Shown: piece by piece, positions 1-4,339 of the stretch
How the letters are laid out: each line of letters opens with the position of its first letter
Position numbering within the stretch: the first letter of the stretch is position 1
NCBI GenBank assembly: GCA_016650135.1
Contig: JAENWH010000125.1
Location: 1-6,174 of the forward strand
DNA length: 6,174 nucleotides
From: Peptostreptococcaceae bacterium
Lineage (GTDB): Bacteria > Bacillota_A > Clostridia > Peptostreptococcales > Anaerovoracaceae
Direction of reading: 5' to 3'
The notes under the pieces: model-generated
What the model saw: only the letters and a program-made list of their open reading frames with translations
Database searches by the model: none
Told to the model about the DNA's origin: nothing
Translations under genes and position numbers: made by a program

Positions 1-18
1 AGTTTATGAATATCCTAA

Positions 19-47
19 TTGCATTAACCCTGTTTATCATATATAAT
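19..47 (+). promoter_or_regulatory. Promoter of the tRNA-Arg gene
   Basis: A perfect TATAAT at 42-47 is preceded, 17 bases upstream, by TTGCAT at 19-24 (a weak -35 keeping TTG). Transcription would start near 54, just ahead of the mature tRNA at 66. It lies outside the element and belongs to the host. Confidence 0.6.
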
Positions 48-65
48 AAATCTCGTACCGAATTT

Positions 66-141
66 GGGGCATTAGCTCAGAGGATAGAGTCGCAGACTTC
101 GAATCTGTCGGTCGGGGGTTCGAGTCCCTCATGCCTCACCA
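66..141 (+). tRNA. tRNA-Arg, anticodon UCG
   Basis: This 76-nt cloverleaf folds completely. The acceptor is 66-72 with 131-137 (one G-U), the D stem 75-78 with 87-90, and the anticodon stem 92-96 with 104-108. The anticodon loop is 97-103, with TCG at 99-101. The T stem is 114-118 with 126-130 around TTCGAGT, the discriminator is A138, and CCA is encoded at 139-141. It decodes CGA and related arginine codons. Bases 66-96 are host-derived, while 97-141 were supplied by the element on integration, so the gene was rebuilt intact rather than destroyed. Confidence 0.96.
97..141 (+). repeat. Left attachment core (45-bp direct repeat, copy 1)
   Basis: Identical to 6008-6052. The flanking bases differ on both sides (A96 versus G6007, T142 versus A6053), so 45 bp is the exact extent. 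It runs from the anticodon loop to CCA and forms the 3' part of the functional tRNA. The anticodon stem at 92-96/104-108 is a natural inverted pair of core-type integrase sites around a 7-bp overlap. Confidence 0.95.
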
Positions 142-148
142 TGTATAT

Positions 149-178
149 GCCTTGCAACTACTTTGTTGTAGGGTTTTT
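149..178 (+). terminator. Element-borne terminator for the tRNA
   Basis: A 10-bp stem, 149-158 with 165-174 and three G-T pairs, has a 6-base loop and is followed by T174-T178 and another T6 at 181-186. It sits 7 bases after the tRNA CCA, just inside the element. Integration displaced the host terminator to 6052-6093, so this hairpin most likely restores tRNA transcript ending. The wobble pairs make it weaker than the displaced one. Confidence 0.6.
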
Positions 179-199
179 ACTTTTTTGGGTTTATATTTA

Positions 200-221
200 G
201 GACATTATCGGGGCATTAACG
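200..221 (+). repeat. Left GGNCATTA tandem pair, 11-bp unit
   Basis: Two abutting 11-mers, 200-210 and 211-221, match at 9 of 11 positions around GG(A/G)CATTA. The same core occurs as an abutting 11-bp pair at 5894-5915, in the same orientation. Placement just inside both element ends suggests protein-binding sites used in recombination, possibly for integrase, excisionase or a host factor. Function is inferred from position only. Confidence 0.5.
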
Positions 222-265
222 TCTTAAATATTGGTCTATTTCTAATATACTTATAGCAGATATTG

Positions 266-284
266 TGGACAAAATGGACAAAAT
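266..284 (+). repeat. Left arm-type sites, TGGACAAAA x2
   Basis: Two tandem copies of the 9-mer TGGACAAAA (266-274 and 275-283) plus T284 form a 19-bp block. Its exact reverse complement is at 5763-5781. Paired short repeats in inverted orientation, one set beside each attachment core, are the expected layout for arm sites bound by the N-terminal domain of a tyrosine integrase. TGGACA also resembles a -35 box, but no well-spaced -10 follows. Confidence 0.75.
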
Positions 285-330
285 CCATTCTATAAACATA
301 TATGATTATATATGAAAGGAAATTTTATAT

Positions 331-345
331 TCTAATCATATTAGA
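331..345. promoter_or_regulatory. Candidate operator palindrome
   Basis: TCTAAT-CAT-ATTAGA is a perfect 6-bp inverted repeat with a 3-base centre, upstream of the gene at 482. It could be a repressor site. In such AT-rich DNA a chance palindrome of this size is possible. Nothing else convincing, including no good promoter, was found in 285-468. Confidence 0.25.
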
Positions 346-481
346 CGTCATTAAATATACGGCTAATATTTGTCAATAGTTATATAATACCTTTTAGATG
401 ATTAAACTAATTTAATATCTCATCTTAAAACTAATGCTTAAATAATGATTATAGCAATATTATTAAACAGGAGGAATTAAT

Positions 482-709
482 ATGTTATCTTGGTTGAAAA
501 TATTCATTGTGTTTTTATCATTGCCTGCGTATTTAGGGATCATCATATTAGCTTTTCGCGAAGGTCAAGAACCCCAACATGCAATTCCAGAGATTGAATT
601 AGGAACTATTGTATGGACTTTTATATGGATAACTGTTCCTTATTGGCTCTTAATAGGTGGCATTGGATTTTGGTTTACCGGTACGGCCGTTTATTATCCG
701 TTTTGGTAA
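482..709 (+). CDS. Small two-helix membrane protein, unknown function
   Basis: The gene encodes 75 residues and starts at ATG 482, behind a near-ideal AGGAGG at 469-474 with a 7-base spacer. Two hydrophobic segments are clear, about residues 4-25 and 42-67, the second rich in Trp, Ile and Gly. They are joined by a short acidic loop containing EGQEPQ. No signal-peptidase site, metal-binding motif or known family is recognised. It is the first gene inside the left end and stands alone on the + strand, ending against a shared terminator at 738-779. It may be superinfection-exclusion-like or holin-like in form, but that is only a guess from size and topology. I am confident it is a real gene and not confident about any role. 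Confidence 0.8.
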   Translation: MLSWLKIFIVFLSLPAYLGIIILAFREGQEPQHAIPEIELGTIVWTFIWITVPYWLLIGGIGFWFTGTAVYYPFW

Positions 710-737
710 TTATGCGCAAAGCGATTAACACAACTGC

Positions 738-779
738 CCATAAAAAAAGAACCATCTAAGGCTCTTTTTTAATTTATGG
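738..779. terminator. Bidirectional terminator between convergent genes
   Basis: A long hairpin pairs 743-750 with 763-770 and 752-753 with 760-761, with one A-C mismatch and a 6-base loop. The outer CCATAAA/TTTATGG (738-744/773-779) extends the symmetry. A-runs on the left and T-runs on the right supply a T tail in both directions. It can end the + strand gene at 709 and the minus-strand operon whose last gene stops at 780. Confidence 0.8.
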
Positions 780-962
780 CTATTTTCTATCAATAAATAA
801 AGCCACTAATGCTATTACTGCAACTCCGCCTAAAAATATGTATATACCATATTGGTATATAGTGCCTAACGCAAACATTAACGGCTTGGTTATAGGAAGT
901 TGCGATAACACGATTAAAGTAATAATTATAAGAAAGTAGCTGACAAATGGATTGATTTTCAT
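780..962 (-). CDS. Small two-helix membrane protein, last gene of excisionase operon
   Basis: The gene encodes 60 residues. ATG at 960-962 is preceded by AAGGAGGG (970-977) with a 7-base spacer, an excellent site. Residues about 6-22 and 38-57 are hydrophobic and form two predicted membrane spans, joined by a short loop with QLPITKP. The protein ends in the positively charged DRK, which suggests a cytoplasmic C terminus. It starts 22 bases after the HTH gene stops and reads in the same direction, so it is probably co-transcribed. No family is recognised. It has the same size and topology class as the convergent 75-aa protein but no obvious sequence similarity to it. Confidence 0.78.
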   Translation of the reverse strand: MKINPFVSYFLIIITLIVLSQLPITKPLMFALGTIYQYGIYIFLGGVAVIALVALFIDRK

Positions 963-984
963 ATCAATACCCTCCTTATTTCCT

Positions 985-1617
985 TTAGACTACTTTTGCT
1001 TTCTTGCTTCTTTCTTTTCTTACCCCGACCGCTAGGCCATATAAAAAAGCTTTTGCCATAATCCAGGTTGTATCTGTGGTTCCGTCTATGTCTTGGATTT
1101 CTTTTAATACGTCTATAGCTTCACCAGGGTATATTTGCTTATCGATTAGTTTATATTCTTCGCTTGCGTTCTTTTCCTTTTCGTCACGTGCTTCTTTTTC
1201 TACCATCTTCCTTTCGAAATATGCTGATTGGTTCTCTTTCTTCCGTTCTTCCTGCTTGGTATCCATGCGTTTCTTCTGGGTCTGGTATTCCTCTTCAAGG
1301 TTAATCGGCTCGTGGCCATTCTCTTCAATATAATTAATTCTAAACAGATCCTTTAAAACCTTCTCAAACTCTGTAGCATAATTAAACTTATTACTTGGTT
1401 TAAATGTGTCTTCGCTGATTTTAAAATGCTCACATATCTTCATTACTTCTGGATAAGAATAATCTGTGTAACCGTTGTTATTCTTTGTTACTGCTGCTGC
1501 CCTTTTCCCTATTATGTCGGCTACCTCTTGGGCTTTAATGTTGTTTTCTTTTAAGTAACCAATAAAATTCGAATACGGTGGGTGTTGTAGTTTTCTTGTG
1601 GTTGTAACTTCTCTCAT
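985..1617 (-). CDS. HTH (Cro/CI-like) regulator with charged helical middle
   Basis: The open frame extends to 1635, but the true start is probably ATG 1617, because AAGGAG (1625-1630) sits 7 bases upstream of it and lies inside the longer reading. That gives 210 residues. Residues about 15-72 resemble a Cro/CI-type helix-turn-helix: a leading helix (FIGYLKENNI), then AQEVADIIGKRAAAVTK, then a second helical pair ending KICEHFKIS. Residues about 97-157 are dense in Lys, Glu and Arg, probably a long helix or coiled coil. The tail contains AIDVLKEIQDIDG and FLYGLAVGVRKER, a helical end common in phage-type proteins. It follows the excisionase gene in one operon after a 147-base structured leader. 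The likely role is transcriptional control of the element, which is inferred. Confidence 0.75.
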   Translation of the reverse strand: MREVTTTRKLQHPPYSNFIGYLKENNIKAQEVADIIGKRAAAVTKNNNGYTDYSYPEVMKICEHFKISEDTFKPSNKFNYATEFEKVLKDLFRINYIEENGHEPINLEEEYQTQKKRMDTKQEERKKENQSAYFERKMVEKEARDEKEKNASEEYKLIDKQIYPGEAIDVLKEIQDIDGTTDTTWIMAKAFLYGLAVGVRKERSKKAKVV

Positions 1618-1764
1618 GATTTTACTCCTTATCATTGCTTTATCCCTGTAAGTTTAATATAATAAGGGTTACAGGTCTGCCCTTTGGGTTGCCTTGTGAT
1701 GGTGGGTTATTCTCTTTGCTTCCAGGCTTATGAATAACTCACTTTTATTTTCAATACATCAGTG
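1618..1764 (-). promoter_or_regulatory. GC-rich structured leader between excisionase and HTH genes
   Basis: No gene fits this stretch; an open minus frame here lacks a start codon. Two inverted repeats stand out: GTTATTC/GAATAAC (1706-1712/1732-1738) and CCTGTAA/TTACAGG (1645-1651/1669-1675). The second could compete with CCCT/AGGG (1644-1647/1665-1668). Bases 1673-1705 are about 58% G+C, against a very AT-rich surround. It may be an operator region or an RNA leader that controls translation of the HTH gene, whose ribosome binding site lies at 1625-1630. Confidence 0.4.
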
Positions 1765-1938
1765 CTATTTTTTTACCCACTTCAATACACTTTCTCTTTC
1801 AATTCTCCAATCTCTACCAACCTTAAAGGCTTCTAATTCATTTGCTTTGATAGCCCTTTTTATTGTTAACTCACTTACATGTAAAAATTCAGCTAATTGC
1901 TTTACTGTTGTAATGTCCGGTAAGTTTTCAATTCCCAT
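1765..1938 (-). CDS. xis: Excisionase-family HTH protein
   Basis: This 57-residue gene starts at ATG 1938, with AGGAGG at 1947-1952 and an 8-base spacer, and stops at TAG 1765-1767. The protein is essentially one excisionase-type winged HTH domain. It reads TTVKQLAEFLHVSELTIKRA (residues 10-29), then the small-domain signature NELEAFKVGRDWRI (33-46), then a final helix ending LKWVKK. The pattern 'A-x-F/Y-L-x-V-S ... K-V-G-R-x-W-R-I' is characteristic of the family. It would bind attachment DNA and steer the integrase toward excision. It sits about 2.4 kb from the integrase and on the opposite strand, unlike the usual adjacent pair. A purely regulatory role is the alternative. Confidence 0.88.
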   Translation of the reverse strand: MGIENLPDITTVKQLAEFLHVSELTIKRAIKANELEAFKVGRDWRIERESVLKWVKK

Positions 1939-1972
1939 TTGTATATCCTCCTTTTTTTCTATCTCTATTTAT

Positions 1973-2000
1973 ATCCTAGTATATCACATCATATAGTCAA
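1973..2000 (-). promoter_or_regulatory. Promoter of the excisionase operon
   Basis: On the minus strand TTGACT (1995-2000) is followed by TAGGAT (1973-1978) at 16 bases. Overlapping it is an extended -10, TGATATACT (1978-1986). Either would start transcription some 20-35 bases before the excisionase ATG. Bases 2001-2101, extremely AT-rich, hold nothing else I can support apart from a possible TATACT (2064-2069) facing the + strand. Confidence 0.6.
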
Positions 2001-2113
2001 TAACTATTTATAAAAATTATTATATTGTTATTATTTAATAATTATTCTATTTGTTTAGTTGTATATACTAATTATCTTGGAATTGTTAATATTCATTTAT
2101 TGGAGGTGATTTA

Positions 2114-2281
2114 ATAAATATAGATTAGGTTGAAATTATTAGTGAACAACTTCTTGCTTTGAGTAAAGTTTGGGACATTGTACTTGCCAAAAGAGATGAT
2201 TTTCCGGAAAAAGAAATAATAGAAGAATTGTTATTAGAAATTTTGGAACGTAAACAGATGGAACTTCATGAATGCTTGTAG
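2114..2281 (+). pseudogene. Decayed small helical-protein gene (lost ATG, early amber)
   Basis: A perfect GGAGGTGAT (2102-2110) is followed, 7 bases after its GGAGG, by ATA (2114-2116) where a start codon belongs. The frame runs ATA AAT ATA GAT, then TAG (2126-2128), and stays open for 50 codons to TAG 2279-2281. The downstream product is coherent and acidic: VEIISEQLLALSKVWDIVL, then a charged stretch and ELLLEILERKQMELHECL, mostly amphipathic helix. One substitution in each lesion (ATG to ATA, and GAG, AAG or CAG to TAG) would explain the state. Intact length would be 55 residues. It lies divergent to the excisionase, where a partner regulator is often found, but it has no HTH and no known family. 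No other good start exists downstream. Confidence 0.55.
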
Positions 2282-2298
2282 TAATAATACTATTCAAT

Positions 2299-2331
2299 AA
2301 AAAAAGAGCTTCTACCTTTCGGCAAGCTCTT
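2299..2331 (-). terminator. Terminator of the PIN operon
   Basis: An 8-bp stem (2304-2311 with 2324-2331) has a 12-base loop that can form an inner CC/GG pair. Read on the minus strand it is followed by a T-run (2303-2299). It ends the minus-strand operon and could also stop + strand transcription from the decayed gene, although the + side T-tract is interrupted. Confidence 0.75.
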
Positions 2332-2398
2332 ATTTATGTGTATTTTTTTCAAACATCAATTTTAAAAGACCACCTAAAGAAATTCCCCTAGGTGCCAT
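2330..2398 (-). CDS. Possible 22-residue peptide after the PIN gene
   Basis: Between the PIN stop (2413) and the terminator is an ATG-initiated frame of 22 codons, ATG 2396-2398 to TAA 2330-2332, reading MAPRGISLGGLLKLMFEK and four more residues. The middle, GISLGGLLKLMF, would form a short amphipathic or hydrophobic helix with basic ends, like membrane-active peptides. The upstream AGGGG (2410-2414) is about 11 bases away, longer than ideal. The stop overlaps the terminator stem. It may be chance, and I recognise no family. Confidence 0.28.
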   Translation of the reverse strand: MAPRGISLGGLLKLMFEKNTHK

Positions 2399-2412
2399 TA
2401 TATATTATTCCC

Positions 2413-3066
2413 CTACAAATAAATGCAACCCTCTGAAAACGGTATTGCTTGCACAGAAGGCAATACCCTAGTTGTATCGGGCACAAGTTTTATTAAATTG
2501 AAGTTATTTATATGTTTAAGTCCGGCATCAAATGACACTTCAGTATTAATACCATATTCTTCAGCATGTATAATTGCCAACAAATCGTTATTTTCAACTT
2601 CAAATGGAACCGTTTGACGAAGTTGCTTTAATTTTTCAAATGAACTACTATCCAAGTTGGCTGGTAGTAATTGAGTGACTTTTTTAATTTCATCTATAAT
2701 AATATTAATTTGACCTGATACAATTAGTTTTGATTGGCAATCCAATTTTTCAATATCCTCATAAAAATATTTATATCCTCCAGGCCCCTTATATTTTAAT
2801 ACTTGTTCATAATCTATGTTATGGATGTCCTTTGCATATTTTTTAGTGCGCGCCAACATCAGTTTGTGCCTTAATTCAGATTCATGAATTCCGGAAAAGT
2901 ATAATGAAATATTATTATTTATGCAGTGATTCAAAAATATCTTAGATATATCTTTACGATAATCATCAATGCTTAAAAGGTTAAGAAATACATTTGTATC
3001 AACAAGAATATCTTTTGGTAAGTCACTTGAGTTGTTACCATTCCAATAGATTGTACTATTTGCCAT
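2413..3066 (-). CDS. PIN-domain ribonuclease, VapC-like toxin or defence effector
   Basis: The frame opens at 3084, but ATG 3066 is preferred. It has GAGGAG about 10 bases upstream and overlaps the end of the preceding gene by 11 bases, typical of translational coupling. The product is 217 residues. PIN-type acidic residues are visible: D23 in DILVDTNVFLNLL, E64 in HESELRHKL, D161 in NNDLLAIIHAEEYG, and D180 in VSFDAGLKHI. Together these would bind Mg2+ or Mn2+ for RNA cleavage. It is longer than classic VapC toxins (about 130-150 aa), with an extra helical insertion at roughly residues 75-155. It is the last gene of a three-gene operon headed by a beta-rich protein. Family assignment is confident; target RNA and trigger are unknown. 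Confidence 0.85.
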   Translation of the reverse strand: MANSTIYWNGNNSSDLPKDILVDTNVFLNLLSIDDYRKDISKIFLNHCINNNISLYFSGIHESELRHKLMLARTKKYAKDIHNIDYEQVLKYKGPGGYKYFYEDIEKLDCQSKLIVSGQINIIIDEIKKVTQLLPANLDSSSFEKLKQLRQTVPFEVENNDLLAIIHAEEYGINTEVSFDAGLKHINNFNLIKLVPDTTRVLPSVQAIPFSEGCIYL

Positions 3067-3226
3067 TTTCACAGTACTCCTCATCTACGCGATCCTCTAT
3101 TTCAAAATAGCGTGATTCAATGGCATTTTTATTCAAACTAAATAAAACATTCTTAAGAATGTTAATTCTATCTTCTAAAGGCAATTCGAAAAAATGATTT
3201 TTTTCTGCTTCTGGAATAGTCTTCAT
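3056..3226 (-). CDS. Small protein coupled to the PIN nuclease, putative antitoxin
   Basis: The gene encodes 56 residues, from ATG 3224-3226 with GAAGGA (3234-3239) 7 bases upstream to TAG 3056-3058. It overlaps the PIN start by 11 bases and begins 29 bases after the beta-rich gene ends. The sequence is acidic and helical, with FELPLEDRINILKNVLFSL in the first half and ESRYFEIEDRVDEEYCENGK at the end. The 'LPLEDRINILKNVLFSL' segment loosely recalls the LP-x-x-x-R start of short unstable antitoxins, but no clear AbrB, ribbon-helix-helix or Phd fold is seen. Size, charge and overlap with a PIN gene are what suggest an antitoxin. The role is inferred; that the gene is real is well supported. Confidence 0.72.
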   Translation of the reverse strand: MKTIPEAEKNHFFELPLEDRINILKNVLFSLNKNAIESRYFEIEDRVDEEYCENGK

Positions 3227-3254
3227 CTTTTTTTCCTTCTTTATTCTTTCATAT

Positions 3255-3662
3255 TTACTTTGCTTTGTGTATGTTTATTTTTCGTTCGGCAAGAATTTTT
3301 TCTCCAAATAAAATCTCGACTACATATTTACCCGGTTCGGCAAAACAATAATTACGGGCATCAATTGAAAGAGAAATGTTTGGAAATGGTTTTTCTTTAA
3401 CTAATTCCATATTTGTTTCATCAAATGGTATTTTAAAATTCATTAGTGACGCTTCTTTGCAATTTGGGTTATAAAAATTCACATCAAAAAAACCTGGCTC
3501 ACTTGGCAATCCCTCCAAGGTAATAAATATTGTAAAAGTGAGATTGTTTGGAAATGCGTTCAATACTATATTTGAATATGGCATCACTAGTTTAGGCACG
3601 TTTCCATTTGGTCCCGGTACATTTTCGACAGAATCGCATATTATGATATTGTTTACTTCCAT
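3255..3662 (-). CDS. Beta-rich 135-aa protein heading the PIN operon
   Basis: The open frame begins at 3677, but GGAGG (3671-3675) lies inside it, 8 bases before ATG 3662, so translation should start at 3662, giving 135 residues. There are no membrane spans or signal peptide. Alternating hydrophobic strands run through it: NNIIICDSVENV at the N terminus, NLTFTIFITLEGL near residue 45, FFDVNFYNP near 60, and a final hairpin GKYVVEILFGEKILAERKINI (split by a turn at FGEK). This is the pattern of an immunoglobulin-like beta sandwich. It loosely resembles the uncharacterised DUF6941-type small proteins, a tentative memory-based comparison. As first gene of an operon with a small protein and a PIN nuclease it could be a sensor, inhibitor or RNA/ligand-binding partner. 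Confidence 0.75.
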   Translation of the reverse strand: MEVNNIIICDSVENVPGPNGNVPKLVMPYSNIVLNAFPNNLTFTIFITLEGLPSEPGFFDVNFYNPNCKEASLMNFKIPFDETNMELVKEKPFPNISLSIDARNYCFAEPGKYVVEILFGEKILAERKINIHKAK

Positions 3663-3683
3663 TACTAATTCCTCCATTTTTTT

Positions 3684-3714
3684 ATTATATTTTAATTATA
3701 TCACACCTTGTCAA
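3684..3714 (-). promoter_or_regulatory. Promoter of the beta-rich/56-aa/PIN operon
   Basis: On the minus strand a perfect TTGACA (3709-3714) is followed by TATAAT at 3684-3689 (19-base spacer). There is also an extended -10, TGATATAAT, at 3695-3703. Both place the start 10-30 bases before the ATG at 3662. TGATATAAT closely matches the TGATATACT of the excisionase promoter. Confidence 0.65.
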
Positions 3715-3921
3715 CCCCCGCTTACAACTTTTACTCATTAAGAAGCAGGATAATGATTTAATTTTACCACAAGATTAAAGTATTTCAAGTTTTTGTTTTA
3801 GATAATCATTAAGTCACCATTTGTTATCCCCAAATATTTGGAATATCAAGATGTTCTATTATATATAGTTGATCCTTAAAAAAATGGTCTCAGTTTAACT
3901 AAATTTTTCTTTCTATATTCT
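3715..3921. other. AT-rich intergenic region with a 12-bp palindrome
   Basis: No gene can be supported here on either strand. The perfect palindrome CCAAATATTTGG (3830-3841) could be a dimer-binding operator. A T7 run on the minus strand (3879-3885) follows a weak hairpin after the gene that stops at 3922, only a poor terminator candidate. TAATGAT/ATCATTA arms near 3751 and 3805 are far apart and probably incidental. Confidence 0.35.
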
Positions 3922-4182
3922 TTAATACTCTGCCCTTGCTTCCTTTTCAATGCCTTTAATTGCCCTTATAAAGCCCTTTATGCGTTCTGTGTTTAGAAAG
4001 GTATTACTAGCCATAATGTACTCTTCCATGCTCTTGTCTTGCTCTACACTATCAAGCAACATCTCGAACCAATCGGCCAGGCGGTCTGATTCATCATCTA
4101 AAAGTATTTGGGTTCTACGTTCATATATCTGCATTGCCATGTATTTGGGTTCGTCTTGATTAATTGAAATTGGTAGTAACAC
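3922..4182 (-). CDS. Hypothetical acidic helical protein, start uncertain
   Basis: The frame stays open on the minus strand from 4191 to TAA 3922-3924. The longest reading starts at GTG 4180-4182 (86 residues). ATG 4138-4140 would give 72 residues, beginning MAMQIYERRTQ. Neither has a visible ribosome binding site, so the 5' end may be damaged or removed. The product is mostly helix and acidic, including LLDDESDRLADWFEMLLDS and a basic end with IKGFIRAIKGIEKEARAEY. No family is recognised. Its 5' end abuts the equally startless + strand frame at 4160-4339, which suggests a rearrangement joint between them. Codon use and hydrophobic spacing look like a real protein. Confidence 0.5.
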   Translation of the reverse strand: MLLPISINQDEPKYMAMQIYERRTQILLDDESDRLADWFEMLLDSVEQDKSMEEYIMASNTFLNTERIKGFIRAIKGIEKEARAEY

Positions 4183-4339
4183 ATATGGAGTTTATGGCGA
4201 AAACCGGTATGATTATGAGTTGTATCGCTTGGGCAAGGTAATTGGTGTCTGGAGTGAAGAAACTGTTAACAAGTGTTATTCTGACCATAGAGAAGATATT
4301 ATAAAAGGGCATTTTATAGCTTATGGAAAGGAGAAATAA
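4160..4339 (+). pseudogene. 5'-truncated or frameshifted gene coupled to integrase
   Basis: The frame is open after TGA 4157-4159 and ends at TAA 4337-4339, which overlaps the integrase ATG as TAATG. The coherent part reads ENRYDYELYRLGKVIGVWSE followed by a mixed charged end (…HFIAYGKEK). It has no in-frame ATG or usable ribosome site. One explanation is loss of a single A in the run 4200-4203: restoring it joins ATG 4194 to the frame as MAKNRYDYELYRLGKVIGVW. The other is a deletion that removed the 5' ends of this gene and its divergent neighbour. An intact version would be a protein of about 50 residues in an operon with the integrase. I do not recognise the family. Confidence 0.5.

Noticed and set aside
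6..200. Open + strand frame across the tRNA gene
   Set aside because: It runs straight through a perfect tRNA and its terminator, and has no ribosome binding site.
370..388. TTGTCA ... TATAAT as promoter of the gene at 482
   Set aside because: Only about 7 bases separate the two boxes and no alternative -35 fits the TATAAT at 383-388.
1004..1333. 109-residue + strand frame
   Set aside because: Antisense of the HTH protein's charged region; Ser/Phe-rich composition is typical of a shadow.
1618..1635. Longer start of the HTH gene at 1635
   Set aside because: Its first codons contain the ribosome binding site for ATG 1617, so the shorter start is favoured.
1660..1735. Open minus-strand frame between excisionase and HTH genes (…KSELFISLEAKR…)
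   Set aside because: No start codon or ribosome site; better explained as a structured leader.
1730..1996. 88-residue + strand frame
   Set aside because: It is the antisense of the excisionase gene, whose 57-aa product has a clear family signature and ribosome site.
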